DNA from: Clostridium fungisolvens
GTDB lineage: Bacteria > Bacillota > Clostridia > Clostridiales > Clostridiaceae
Reading direction: 5' to 3'
DNA length: 64,000 nucleotides
NCBI RefSeq assembly: GCF_014193895.1
Contig: NZ_BLZR01000001.1
Coordinates: forward strand, 372,001-436,000
Shown: positions 34,562 to 43,820 of the stretch, one piece after another
Layout: each line of letters starts with the position of its first letter
Position numbering within the stretch: position 1 is the stretch's first letter
Program-made: the position numbers and the translations under genes
The notes under the pieces: generated by a model
Told to the model about the DNA's origin: nothing
Seen by the model: the letters and a program-made list of their open reading frames with translations, nothing else
Database searches by the model: none

Positions 34562-35665
34562 TTAACAATTCTTCTTAAGCTTTAGTTTTCCTCTGTTTCC
34601 GTGAAAATGCTTTGCTCTATAAATGCTAAAAAGTATCAATGGAAAAATCAAAAATATCACTAGATAAATGTATTGATTTATTTCTAAAATATCCATAAAT
34701 CTGAAAGCATTATTACCAATTAATAGTGAATAAATGTAAAGTAATATTGAAAGTGTTGTTACAAAAAGTAATTTATTTTTTATATTGTTTCTAAATAACA
34801 TTACGATTCCATTTATAGCCAAAATGTATTTTACCATCAGTCCAAGTGTGCACAAAATTAGAACTAATATTTGGCCGTTTTCAATAAAGTTTCCGTAGGA
34901 TATTCTTTGCACTTGTCTAAATGCTGGAAATAGTATGTTTTTTGCTCTCATGGAACCCATACTTGCGATATGGCCAGTTATTGCAAAACACACCAAGTCC
35001 ACGGATAATAATACTCCTATGAAAAAGTGAAAAGTAAAACTTCTAGTTTTTCGTACATTTTTTAGTAAGGGGAATATTATTGCAACACAGCTAAAGCCAC
35101 CTAAAAACTCTAAACCACAGCGTATTTGGTCATAAAGTGAGTTGTACTTAAATAAGGGGAATAGGTAGTCAAAGTGTTTATACCTATGTACTAATAACTC
35201 TATTACAACTATGGTTATTAGTACTATAGATGTTGCAATGAGTACTATATTCAGTACACTGTTGAAATTCCTAGATGCAATATACACTGCTGGAACAATA
35301 AAGAACAACATTATATACCAAACAGGGCTTTCTATAAATATGTTTACATGTATGGAGCTCGCTTCCACTGCAGCGCTTTCACCAGCGGATATGAATAGAC
35401 CAACAGCAAAAAGCCATATATAAACCTCGCCAAATCTATCACCAATGGCACCATGGACTATCTCTCTAAAATTGAAAGTCTTTGCTTTGCTAAATGTATT
35501 TACAATGTATAGAATTAAAATCATAAATACAATTGATGAAAGTATACCAATAAACCAGGTGTCTCTTCCCCCCGTGGATATGAAGATTGATGAAAAAATC
35601 TTCATGGATACTATCATAGAGCCTGCTATAAAAAGTATTAAATGTTTTGATGACAATCCTTCCAA
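34562..35665 (-). CDS. gerKB: Spore germination permease subunit (GerAB/GerKB)
   Basis: This 367-residue protein has about ten membrane helices and belongs to the spore-germination permease family, the transporter-like subunit of the germinant receptor in the spore inner membrane. Recognisable segments are LILFIAGSMIVSMKIF, FAVGLFISAGESAAVEASSI and CGLEFLGGFSCVAIIFPLL. I chose the TTG at 35665, with AAGAGGTG at good spacing; a GTG at 35674 lies within that site. It is divergent from the gerKA-gerKC pair, the arrangement known for the gerK locus of C. perfringens. The 104-bp gap between them must hold both late-sporulation promoters, but I could not pick out clear sigma-G boxes. Confidence 0.9.
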   Translation of the reverse strand: MEGLSSKHLILFIAGSMIVSMKIFSSIFISTGGRDTWFIGILSSIVFMILILYIVNTFSKAKTFNFREIVHGAIGDRFGEVYIWLFAVGLFISAGESAAVEASSIHVNIFIESPVWYIMLFFIVPAVYIASRNFNSVLNIVLIATSIVLITIVVIELLVHRYKHFDYLFPLFKYNSLYDQIRCGLEFLGGFSCVAIIFPLLKNVRKTRSFTFHFFIGVLLSVDLVCFAITGHIASMGSMRAKNILFPAFRQVQRISYGNFIENGQILVLILCTLGLMVKYILAINGIVMLFRNNIKNKLLFVTTLSILLYIYSLLIGNNAFRFMDILEINQYIYLVIFLIFPLILFSIYRAKHFHGNRGKLKLKKNC

Positions 35666-35769
35666 AAAATTCACCTCTTTTAAAAATCCTATAATTACCT
35701 TAATTTATTATTCTCCAAAAAGTGAATATTAAACATTTTTAGTGAAGATAATATTTTTAGGTGATGATT

Positions 35770-37185
35770 ATGAAGAATACAAAAGATTATATTTCAGAAA
35801 AACTAAAGGGTTCTTTTGACTTAAAGATTAGGGAGGTAGATACAACACTCGGAAAGGCTACTGTAATATTTATAGATGATATGTGCTCTACAGTATTTGT
35901 GAGTCAATATATTGTTGCTCCTTTGATAAATGCTAAAGTAGGCATAAACTCTATAGAGGATATGGCAAGCAGAGCCTTGGATATAAATATAGTAGGCTAT
36001 GCAAAAAATGATGATGATGCTATTCTTCACATTCTATCAGGTGATGTTATAGTATTGTTTGATAATTATGATGGAAAGCTACTATACTGCGAGGCTAAGG
36101 GTTTTATAAGAAGAGGGGTAAGTATACCGGTTTCAGAAGCGGTTCTTAAAGGCCCTAGAGAAGGCTTCACAGAAGCTTTTGTGGATAATGTGGCTCTGAT
36201 AAGAAGAAGGATAAAAGATCCGGATTTAAAGTTTGAGCCTATATACGTAGGTGATAAATCAAATACTGTAGTATGTCTTACTTATTTGAAAGGTACAGCG
36301 CCTAAAGGTTTAGTTGATTATGTAAGAAATCAGATAAATGAATTAGATTATGACTTTATCTTAGATACAAACTACATAGAGAATAAACTAAGAGATAAAA
36401 ATACAATTTTTGATACTATAGGATATACTGAGAAACCTGACACTGTTGTAGCAAAATTAATGGAAGGAAGAATTGCAGTGTTAGTAGATGGAACTCCTTT
36501 TGCAATGACTGCACCGTGTTTCTTTATAGAAACCTTTCAAGCTCAAGATGATTATTATATAAATAGGTATTATGCTAATTTTACAAGATTTATGAGATGG
36601 CTTGCTTTCTTCTTTGCAGCATTTTTGCCAGGTTTATATCTAGCCATAGTAACTTATCATTTTGATGTAATACCTCCATCGTTTGTCTTTAGATTAGCAG
36701 TTTCTAGAGCAGGTGTGCCAATACCTACTGTGGTCGAAGTTATACTTATGATGGTTTTCTTTCAGTTAATAAAAGAAGCAGGACTCAGACTTCCTCAGCC
36801 TATAGGTACGGCAATGAGTATAGTATCAGCTCTTATACTAGGAGATGCAGCTGTTGGAGCAGGAATCGCTTCCAGAATAACAATATTAGTGGTAGCAATA
36901 AGCTCCTTATCATATTTTCTAATTCCTAGGATATATGGAGCACTTACAGTATGGTCTATGATTTTGATAATTATGGCTGCATTTTTGGGGTTGCCTGGTT
37001 TCTTCGTTGGAGTAATGCTAATGTTTGCTCATATATGTAATCTTAAGTCATGTGGATATTACTATATGTTTCCTATAGGAACTTTAAAAAAGTTAAAACT
37101 TAAAGACATAGTATTTAGAGGACCTTTAGAAGATATTTCAAATGATTTTTTAGGTGAGGATGATACTAATGAAAAGATTAAATAA
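35770..37185 (+). CDS. gerKA: Spore germination receptor subunit GerAA/GerKA
   Basis: This 471-residue GerA-family protein has a soluble N-terminal half (about 1-270) and four to five membrane helices in the second half. Conserved GerA segments are DVALIRRRIKDPDLKFE, RIAVLVDGTPFAMTAPCFF, QAQDDYYINRYYANFTRFMR and RAGVPIPTVVEVILMMVFFQ. It forms the germinant receptor with GerKB and GerKC. AGGTGATGA precedes ATG at 35770. Its end overlaps the gerKC start by 17 nt, so the two are co-transcribed and coupled. Confidence 0.93.
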   Translation: MKNTKDYISEKLKGSFDLKIREVDTTLGKATVIFIDDMCSTVFVSQYIVAPLINAKVGINSIEDMASRALDINIVGYAKNDDDAILHILSGDVIVLFDNYDGKLLYCEAKGFIRRGVSIPVSEAVLKGPREGFTEAFVDNVALIRRRIKDPDLKFEPIYVGDKSNTVVCLTYLKGTAPKGLVDYVRNQINELDYDFILDTNYIENKLRDKNTIFDTIGYTEKPDTVVAKLMEGRIAVLVDGTPFAMTAPCFFIETFQAQDDYYINRYYANFTRFMRWLAFFFAAFLPGLYLAIVTYHFDVIPPSFVFRLAVSRAGVPIPTVVEVILMMVFFQLIKEAGLRLPQPIGTAMSIVSALILGDAAVGAGIASRITILVVAISSLSYFLIPRIYGALTVWSMILIIMAAFLGLPGFFVGVMLMFAHICNLKSCGYYYMFPIGTLKKLKLKDIVFRGPLEDISNDFLGEDDTNEKIK

Positions 37186-38293
37186 GATAGTTTCAGTTCT
37201 GTTGATTATATGTCTTTCAATAGGGCTAACAGGGTGCTATAACTATAGGGATATTAATAGAGCTACATTTGTAACAAGTTTAATTTATGATATTGATGAA
37301 AATAAAAATACAGTCTTATACTTGGATTGTGTTATGCCTTACAGAAGTACAAATGAAAGTTCTGAAAAAGGAAAAAGAATGGTCTTTAAAGGACAAGGGA
37401 AAACTGTCCTAGAAGCAATTAGAAATGCAAGTACCTTTTCAAGTTTTAAGCTTAATATGACTCAATGTAGAGCCTACATTTTCTCTGAAAGGGCAGCAAA
37501 AGAAGGTGTGGGGCAATTTGTTGATATAATGGCGAGAGATCAAGAATTTCTTATAAGACCTTACGTTTTTGTGTTTTTTGGTCAAATTGAAGATCTTTTC
37601 ACCAAGGTAAAATCAGACGAAGAATACTTAGGGATATTTTTAGATGAATTGGTGTATAAAATGAAATCAAGTCCTAGAACTATAGCAACTAACTTAAATG
37701 ATTACCTAACTAATAGAATTAATGGAGGCAATGTTGCAGTTTTAGGAGGATTAGAAATTGTCAAAGATATTATGGAAAACAGAGTGCAAATAAAAGGTGG
37801 AGCTATTCTTAAAAATGATAAGCTTGCTGCTAAATTAAGTATTGAAGAAGCACTAAGTTATAGTTTTTTAAGCAATAATGTTAAGAGTGGAACTCTTGAA
37901 ATAAATAATCCTCAGAATCCGGACCAATTCATAACCCTTGAGATACTAAATTCAAAGACTAAAACGGACGTAAAATACGATGGTGAAAGAGTAAAATTAT
38001 ACAAAACTATAAATATAAGATGTGATTTGGCCGAATCTCAAGGAAGGTTAATAGTAGATAAGACCGTACGAGATTATATAAAAAGTGCTGAAGAACAAAA
38101 TGTGAAGAAATATCTTAATATGGTATTTGATGCTTATAAAGTACAGGATTTAGATGTATTTAAGGTTGGAAGGCTCATGGAAGAGAAATACCCTAATGCA
38201 AATCTAAAAGGTGAACTTATGGAGAAAACTGATTTGATATTAAATGTAAATGTCAACTTAGAAGGCCCTAGCGTAAGAGAACATACATTTTAA
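37169..38293 (+). CDS. gerKC: Spore germination lipoprotein GerAC/GerKC
   Basis: This 374-residue lipoprotein has the lipobox GLTGC with C23 as the lipidated cysteine, followed by YNYRDINRATFVTSLIYDID, typical of the GerAC start. Further family segments are TQCRAYIFSERAAKEGV and RQEFL-like DQEFLIRPYVFV, and the C-terminal domain ends with DLILNVNVNLEGPSVREHTF. It anchors on the outer face of the spore inner membrane and is required for the receptor to work. ATG at 37169 follows AGGTGAGGA inside gerKA. Confidence 0.92.
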   Translation: MKRLNKIVSVLLIICLSIGLTGCYNYRDINRATFVTSLIYDIDENKNTVLYLDCVMPYRSTNESSEKGKRMVFKGQGKTVLEAIRNASTFSSFKLNMTQCRAYIFSERAAKEGVGQFVDIMARDQEFLIRPYVFVFFGQIEDLFTKVKSDEEYLGIFLDELVYKMKSSPRTIATNLNDYLTNRINGGNVAVLGGLEIVKDIMENRVQIKGGAILKNDKLAAKLSIEEALSYSFLSNNVKSGTLEINNPQNPDQFITLEILNSKTKTDVKYDGERVKLYKTINIRCDLAESQGRLIVDKTVRDYIKSAEEQNVKKYLNMVFDAYKVQDLDVFKVGRLMEEKYPNANLKGELMEKTDLILNVNVNLEGPSVREHTF

Positions 38294-38635
38294 TGTCGTA
38301 AAAAAGTAAATATTGATTTCATAAATTTAGATGAATTAAAAAGATTACTTAACATGTAATAATTTAGGGGGCATGTGTATAAAAATGCCCCTGAAATTCT
38401 TGATGAAAGAAGGTACATAAGCTAAAATAACCATATGAAGAATAAACCCCCTAGGGGAATAATTGAAGGGCAAAAGTTTATTTCGTAAAAAATGAAAGTT
38501 AAATGAAAATTGCAATTTAATTAATTGAATATTTCAGAAAAATGTAATAAAATGGCTATTTTTTTCGATTTACAAATTAAACCTAATAAGATAAAATAAT
38601 ATTGTATGTCATAAATTATTTAAATATCCTAAGTA
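38294..38635. other. Gap after gerKC with two GC-rich palindromes
   Basis: No gene is supported here. AGGGGGCAT..ATGCCCCT (38366-38392) forms a hairpin without a good T tract, and ACCCCCTAGGGGA follows near 38446. The next 190 nt are AT-rich up to the terminator at 38636. A small transcript is possible. Confidence 0.5.
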
Positions 38636-38669
38636 CTCTAATAATGACATATTAGAGCTTGTTTTTTTT
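38636..38669 (+). terminator. Strong terminator with no gene directly upstream
   Basis: CTCTAATA and TATTAGAG form an 8-bp stem (6-nt loop) followed by CTTGTTTTTTTT. The nearest upstream stop codon on this strand is 343 nt away, so it may end a small RNA or a long gerKC 3' UTR. Confidence 0.7.
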
Positions 38670-38794
38670 ACCCTTTATAAATTTGAAATTTTAAGTAATA
38701 TAATAGATTTATAGATGATATTCTAAATTTGGTTTGTAAAATATTTTAATATAATGTTGAAAATGTATTTAAGTATGAAATAGGATATATAAAA

Positions 38795-38843
38795 ATGGAA
38801 CACTTCAATTTGAAAATATAAGTTTAATTATGAAGTGGTTCAT
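38795..38843 (-). repeat. Family II hairpin repeat, copy e (internally deleted)
   Basis: On the - strand it reads ATGAACCACTTCATAATTAA, a short A/T block with TATATTTTCAAAT, then TGAAGTGTTCCAT. It matches copy d but lacks the inner hairpin, so only the outer stem remains. It lies upstream of the GGDEF gene. Confidence 0.7.
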
Positions 38844-38929
38844 ATATATATGATTAAAAAAGATTCAGATAATGATAACTTACATTCATTATAAAGAGTA
38901 AAAGAAGAAAAGTAGTAGGAGAGTTGCTT

Positions 38930-40009
38930 ATGGACGATTACAGATTGATGTATGAAAGAATACATGAAGAGTTTGAGACCTATCAAAATTTTGCTGAAAA
39001 GCAATTACAGGTGCTAAGTGAAAGAAATACTAGATTGGAAAGAGATCTAGATGCACTAGCAAATATAGTTGAAGTAAGCCAATATATTAATTCATACATT
39101 TCTCATGAAAACTTAATATCAATGATAAATGATATGATTGTTGGTATACTTGGAGGAACTTACTCTACAATCTATCTTATAGAAGATGGAAAACTAGAAG
39201 TTAAAGCAACTAATACAAACTCTCAAGAAATAATATTTCCTACTATTATAAACAGTTATATTGAAAATGCTGAAGAATTCGTAGTAAATTCCAAAGATAT
39301 AATATTTGAAGATCAAGACTTTAGAAGAGACATTCGTTCAGTAATAGGATTTCCTATAAGAATAAGAAATAGAAATATTGGATATATAATGGTTGAACAT
39401 ACATTATATAGATTCTTTACAAGGGCACATATAAAGTTTGTGTCGTCTATTGCCAATCAGATTGCTATCGCTATTGAAAATAGTATACTTTATAAAAGAA
39501 TTCAGGAATCATCCAAGAGGGATCCTCTTCTTAATATATATAATAGAAAATATTTCTTTGAAAATTTAGATAAGAAGATTAAAGATTTTCCAGATAAGAG
39601 CTTCGGAATAGTTATGATAGATGTAGATAATTTCAAAAAGGTTAATGATAATTTTGGACATCAATTTGGAGATGAAGCCCTTCAACATGTAGTTGAGGTT
39701 ATAAAAAGCTGCCTTAAAGATGAAGATATAATTGCAAGATATGGTGGAGAAGAAATAATAGTTTGTCTACGTGGTGACGAAACAGAAAAAGAGATGGAAG
39801 AACGAGTAGAGCAAACAAGAAAAAAATTGGAGAATAGTCCTGTTATAAGAGACAATATTATAAAGACAATAACTATAAGTATTGGATTAAGCTTTTATCC
39901 TGTGGACGGACATAGCGTTGATGCGGTGGTAGAAGTAGCCGATTCACTAATGTATAAGGCTAAGAGTTCCGGTAAAAATAGAGTAATAAGTTCACTGATT
40001 TTCAGATAA
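38930..40009 (+). CDS. GAF-GGDEF diguanylate cyclase
   Basis: This 359-residue cytoplasmic protein has a coiled-coil-like N-terminus (about 1-40), a GAF sensory domain (about 45-195, ending QIAIAIENSILYKRI) and a GGDEF domain (about 200-355). The catalytic loop reads RYGGEEIIV (GGEE near 271-274), with DVDNFKKVNDNFGHQFGDEAL upstream, so the nucleotide- and metal-binding residues are kept and c-di-GMP synthesis is likely. No RxxD inhibitory site is seen before the loop. GTAGGAGAG precedes ATG at 38930. The ligand of the GAF domain is unknown. Confidence 0.93.
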   Translation: MDDYRLMYERIHEEFETYQNFAEKQLQVLSERNTRLERDLDALANIVEVSQYINSYISHENLISMINDMIVGILGGTYSTIYLIEDGKLEVKATNTNSQEIIFPTIINSYIENAEEFVVNSKDIIFEDQDFRRDIRSVIGFPIRIRNRNIGYIMVEHTLYRFFTRAHIKFVSSIANQIAIAIENSILYKRIQESSKRDPLLNIYNRKYFFENLDKKIKDFPDKSFGIVMIDVDNFKKVNDNFGHQFGDEALQHVVEVIKSCLKDEDIIARYGGEEIIVCLRGDETEKEMEERVEQTRKKLENSPVIRDNIIKTITISIGLSFYPVDGHSVDAVVEVADSLMYKAKSSGKNRVISSLIFR

Positions 40010-40040
40010 AAACAGCTTGTTGTACAGGCTGTTTTTTTTA
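40010..40040 (+). terminator. Rho-independent terminator after the GGDEF gene
   Basis: AAACAGCTTGT pairs with ACAGGCTGTTT (one mismatch) over a 3-nt loop, followed by a run of T. Confidence 0.85.
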
Positions 40041-40135
40041 TAATTTAACTTTTATGTGGTATCTTATACAAGGCTATTGGAATATAATATATTATATTAG
40101 GGAGATTTAATTTAACTTTTGAGAGGAAATTTCTA

Positions 40136-41290
40136 ATGGATAAGAAAAAACTTTTAAGCCTACTAGCTAGGGAAGAAGGAAGAAAGTTAGATTTTAAACA
40201 ACGATTAGAGTTGAACTTTGAAACGGGCAAAAAGGAATTAACGAAGGATATATGTGCTATAGCTAATTCTAATGGTGGAAGAGGCTATATAGTAGTTGGA
40301 ATAGAAGATAAGACAAAGAAAATCATAGGGATAAGTGAAGAAGATAAATTTAATGAGGAAAAAATTCAGCAGATAGTAGCCTCTAGGTGTGATCCTCCAA
40401 TACCGGTATCTGTGGATTATCTTAGAATTGAAGATAAAGATGTAGCAGTGATAACCATATATAACTGGGAACAGAGACCATATCAAGTAAGAGAGAGTGG
40501 AGCGTTTTTTATAAGAAGGGGTTCCACTACTGATATCATGAGAAAACAAGAGCTTGTTGCTGCTTTTGAGGAAAGTTTAAACCTTAATATAGAAGCCTGT
40601 GCTATTGTAAGGAGTGACATCAGTGCTTTAAATATGGAGATAGTTAATAAGTACTTTAAGTCTAAATCCATTGAAATAAATGATGAGAATAGAGAATTTC
40701 TTCTTCAAAGGAGCTCGATAACTTCTAGAGACAGGGAAACAGGAGAAACTATTTGTACTCTTGGAGGGCTCTTAGTATTTTCAGATATAAATAGTATATA
40801 TATACCTCATAACATGATAAAAATAATAAATAAAATAAATAAGAATAAACCAGAGGTTATAATAGTTCAAGGTAATATAATAAATATGATTGATCTTTGT
40901 GAAATTCACTTAAAGGAATTGCTGCCAGCTGATTACCCATATATTGCAGTATTAGAAGCTATTAAAAACGCGGTTTTATACAGAGAATATTCAGAATTCT
41001 CAAGGATAATTGAAGTTTATATGGGATATAACTCCATTGTAGTGATGAGTCCAGGCGAGCTTATGAAAACCAATAAAAAGAATGGTGATACAAGGGATTA
41101 TAATAGAAGAAATATGTGGTTATATGAAAAAGTGATAACCCTAGATGATAAAGGGAGATTTCTAAAGAATAACACAGGTTTGTCTAACATGAAAAAAGCT
41201 TTTAAAGGAAAAGGAAAGATAATATTTATTAATTCTAAACAAGAGAATGTTTTTAAAGTTATATTTCCAGGAGTAAGTGAAGCTTTATAA
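40136..41290 (+). CDS. AlbA_2/Schlafen-type DNA-binding-domain protein
   Basis: This 384-residue protein has an N-terminal AlbA_2 (divergent AAA-4) domain: LLAREEGRKLDFKQRLEL, DICAIANSNGGRGYIVVGIE and RPYQVRESGAFFIRRGSTT are the hallmark blocks (about 8-140). The second half has PYIAVLEAIKNAVLYREYSE and NNTGLSNMKKAFKGKGKI, reminiscent of the ATP-binding module often found behind AlbA_2. Such proteins are usually called putative transcriptional regulators; the biochemical role is not settled. GAGAGG precedes the ATG. It looks monocistronic. Confidence 0.85.
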   Translation: MDKKKLLSLLAREEGRKLDFKQRLELNFETGKKELTKDICAIANSNGGRGYIVVGIEDKTKKIIGISEEDKFNEEKIQQIVASRCDPPIPVSVDYLRIEDKDVAVITIYNWEQRPYQVRESGAFFIRRGSTTDIMRKQELVAAFEESLNLNIEACAIVRSDISALNMEIVNKYFKSKSIEINDENREFLLQRSSITSRDRETGETICTLGGLLVFSDINSIYIPHNMIKIINKINKNKPEVIIVQGNIINMIDLCEIHLKELLPADYPYIAVLEAIKNAVLYREYSEFSRIIEVYMGYNSIVVMSPGELMKTNKKNGDTRDYNRRNMWLYEKVITLDDKGRFLKNNTGLSNMKKAFKGKGKIIFINSKQENVFKVIFPGVSEAL

Positions 41291-41451
41291 AATTTAAATA
41301 TTTATGAAAAATGTTAAGAAAATCTGAATATTATATAAATAAAGGAAAATTATATAATTAGTTGATTTTTTTCACTATTTCTAGTTAATAATCTATATAA
41401 AGATTAAGTAACTTCTATAAAATCTTAATTAATGTTCGTTTGTACTTATTC

Positions 41452-41500
41452 TTTAGTTGAAGATTTTTCACAAAATATCTGTGTGAAATCTTGAACTAAA
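41452..41500 (+). promoter_or_regulatory. Long hairpin in the leader of the P-loop gene
   Basis: TTTAGTTGAAGATTTTTCACA and TGTGTGAAATCTTGAACTAA pair over about 21 positions with three mismatches around a 7-nt loop, ending 14 nt before the AAGGAG ribosome site. No T tract follows, so it is not a terminator; it may affect translation. Confidence 0.5.
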
Positions 41501-41527
41501 TTAAAATAAATTTAAGGAGTGATTCTA

Positions 41528-41953
41528 ATGATTCAGGTATTCTGTAATAAGAGAGGTTCTGGGAAAACAAAAGAGCTAATAAATCTTGCAAACAGAAATG
41601 TTTTAACTGAAAAAGGTAACTCTGTTTTTATCGATGATGATAGCAGATGCATGCTACAAGTAGACAAAAAAATAAGGTTTATATCTACTAGCGATTTAGG
41701 TCTAATGAGCTATGAAGGTATGTATGGTTTTTTGTGCGGCATAATTTCTGAAGACTACGATATTGAGAACATCTATATAGATGGTCTGTGTAATATTGTT
41801 GATTGTGAAATAGAAAATGCGGCACATTTGTTTTATAAATTAGATGAATTGGCTAATAGATTTGGAATAAACGTATACATTAGTATTAATCATGAAAAAG
41901 AAGCTCCGGAATTTATTCAAAAATACACTAACTATCAATTGGTTGCTAACTAA
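41528..41953 (+). CDS. Small P-loop protein of unknown function
   Basis: This 141-residue soluble protein starts MIQVFCNKRGSGKTKELINL. The NKRGSGKT stretch (7-14) is a Walker A-like loop in which the usual first glycine is asparagine. A hydrophobic strand with acid ending, NIYIDGLCNI, could supply a Walker B-like position, and VYISINHE lies near the end. AAGGAGTGA precedes ATG at 41528. I recognise only a nucleotide-binding fold of the short clostridial type, with no partner nearby to give a role. A long leader hairpin precedes it. Confidence 0.65.
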   Translation: MIQVFCNKRGSGKTKELINLANRNVLTEKGNSVFIDDDSRCMLQVDKKIRFISTSDLGLMSYEGMYGFLCGIISEDYDIENIYIDGLCNIVDCEIENAAHLFYKLDELANRFGINVYISINHEKEAPEFIQKYTNYQLVAN

Positions 41954-42033
41954 GAATTTATATGATTAGGAAACTATGATTTTTAACTTCATAACTTAAT
42001 AGGTGAAATTGAATATTATAATATGTTAAATAA

Positions 42034-42057
42034 GGGAGCTACTATATAGTAGCTCCT
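42034..42057 (+). terminator. Hairpin after the P-loop gene
   Basis: GGAGCTACTA and TAGTAGCTCC form a 10-bp stem with almost no loop, followed by TATTAAGTTTG. The T tract is poor, so termination is likely but not certain. Confidence 0.55.
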
Positions 42058-42137
42058 ATTAAGTTTGTTGTAAAACTTGAAATTATTAGCCTTTTAATTT
42101 AATTTATATGGAGACAGCCTATATTTAGAGTTTTATG

Positions 42138-42166
42138 TTGATAAATAAAGGGAATATTTATATACT
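42138..42166 (+). promoter_or_regulatory. Candidate promoter of tyrS
   Basis: TTGATA (42138) and TATACT (42161) are 17 bp apart, both 5/6. The leader of about 105 nt shows no T-box sequence, unlike trpS. Confidence 0.5.
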
Positions 42167-42277
42167 ATAATTATTGGCTTTTACGAGCAGATGTGGGGCT
42201 TTTAGCTTTTAAAGAGAAAAACAAAATAACAGTTGGATGATAAAGTGATACATCTAAGAATATTTGGAGGGATTTAA

Positions 42278-43498
42278 ATGGCACAAGTACTTGATGAGTT
42301 AGTTGAACGTGGATACATAAAACAGTTTACTCATGAAAATGAAACTAGAGAATTACTAGAAAAGGAAAAAATAACTTTTTATATAGGTTTTGATCCAACA
42401 GCTGATAGTCTTCATGTTGGGCATTTTATTGCTATGATGTTTATGGCACATATGCAAAGAGCTGGACACAGACCAATTGCACTAATTGGTGGAGGAACAG
42501 CTATGGTTGGAGATCCAAGTGGAAAAACTGATATGAGAAAGATGCTTACAAAAGAGCAAATACAGCACAATGTAGATTGCATAAAGAAGCAAATGGAGAA
42601 GTTTATTGATTTCTCAGAGGGAAAAGCAATTCTTGCAAACAATGCTGATTGGCTTTTAAATCTAAACTATGTAGATTTCTTAAGAGAAGTAGGAACCCAT
42701 TTCTCAGTAAATAGAATGCTTACTGCGGAATGCTTTAAACAAAGACTAGAAAAGGGACTTTCCTTCTTAGAATTTAACTATATGTTAATGCAAGGTTATG
42801 ATTTCTATGAATTAAACCAAAAGTATGATTGTAAGATGCAGCTTGGAGGAGATGATCAGTGGTCAAATATGATTGCTGGTGTTGAACTTATAAGAAGAAA
42901 ATCTCAGAAAGATGCTTTTGCAATGACATGTACGCTGCTTACTAACAGTGAAGGTAAGAAGATGGGGAAAACAGAAAATGGGGCTTTATGGTTAGATCCA
43001 GAAAAGACATCTCCATATGATTTCTATCAGTATTGGAGAAATGTAGGAGATGCTGATGTTGAAAAATGTCTTGCATTACTTACTTTCTTACCTATGGATG
43101 AAGTAAGAAGACTAGGTTCGTTAAAGGACGCTGCTATAAATGATGCAAAGAAGGTTCTTGCTTTTGAAGTTACAAAGCTTATACATGGAGAAGATGAGGC
43201 TGCTAAAGCTCAAAGCGCAGCAGAAGCTTTGTTTGGTGCTGGAAGTGATATGAGTAATGTACCTACAGTAACTGTAACTAAAGAAAAGCTAGGACTATCA
43301 CTTTTAGATGTTCTTGCTGAAACTGCTATAATTCCATCAAAGGCTGAAGGAAAGAGATTAGTTCAACAGGGCGGATTATCAATAAATGGAGAAAAGGTAA
43401 CTGATTTTAAAAGAGAATTAACTGAAGAAGACTTCAAAGATGGAGCTGCTCTAATAAAAAGAGGTAAAAAGAATTATAATAAAATTGAATTAGCTTAA
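42278..43498 (+). CDS. tyrS: Tyrosyl-tRNA synthetase
   Basis: This 406-residue class I synthetase has [20 protein letters not shown] (HVGH is the HIGH motif), [42 protein letters not shown] as the KMSKS-equivalent loop, and a C-terminal S4 RNA-binding domain (about 335-405, with [19 protein letters not shown]). It charges tRNA-Tyr. GGAGGG precedes ATG. It seems monocistronic, and a long hairpin follows. Confidence 0.97.
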   Translation: MAQVLDELVERGYIKQFTHENETRELLEKEKITFYIGFDPTADSLHVGHFIAMMFMAHMQRAGHRPIALIGGGTAMVGDPSGKTDMRKMLTKEQIQHNVDCIKKQMEKFIDFSEGKAILANNADWLLNLNYVDFLREVGTHFSVNRMLTAECFKQRLEKGLSFLEFNYMLMQGYDFYELNQKYDCKMQLGGDDQWSNMIAGVELIRRKSQKDAFAMTCTLLTNSEGKKMGKTENGALWLDPEKTSPYDFYQYWRNVGDADVEKCLALLTFLPMDEVRRLGSLKDAAINDAKKVLAFEVTKLIHGEDEAAKAQSAAEALFGAGSDMSNVPTVTVTKEKLGLSLLDVLAETAIIPSKAEGKRLVQQGGLSINGEKVTDFKRELTEEDFKDGAALIKRGKKNYNKIELA

Positions 43499-43508
43499 GC
43501 AGATTTTA

Positions 43509-43600
43509 ATGCACTACTACATGCTTTTTATTGAAAATAGCCATTTGTTTTGAATCAAGGTTATTTGCAATGATTTAAGCATGAAGTAGTGCTTTTATTT
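43509..43600 (+). terminator. Long hairpin (about 85 nt) after tyrS
   Basis: Outer arms GCACTACTACATGCTT and AAGCATGAAGTAGTGC pair with one mismatch. Inner arms ATTGAAAATAGCC and GGTTATTTGCAAT extend the stem, and TTTTATTTATT follows. It can end the tyrS transcript. The outer end resembles the family II stems only loosely. Confidence 0.65.
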
Positions 43601-43820
43601 ATTATTTGGATATACCTGTTTATTTTAATATATCCATGGTGCTATACAAATTTCAACAGCAATATTGAGTGTAATATTTAGAGAAAGCTCAATATATATA
43701 CATTTATCTACTAAATGGATTATAATAGATACAGTGAATTTTAAGAGAAACAATTATTAAAGAAAAGGTATTTATTTTTCGATAATATATTATAAATAGT
43801 TTTCTAGAGAGGAGTAGCTT

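Noticed and set aside
35666..35769. Sigma-G promoter boxes between gerKB and gerKA
   Set aside because: TGAATA and CATTTTTA are present, but only a few bases apart rather than about 17, so I could not support a call.
41954..42277. T-box leader before tyrS
   Set aside because: No GGTGGCACCGCG-type sequence or matching terminator is present, unlike the trpS leader.
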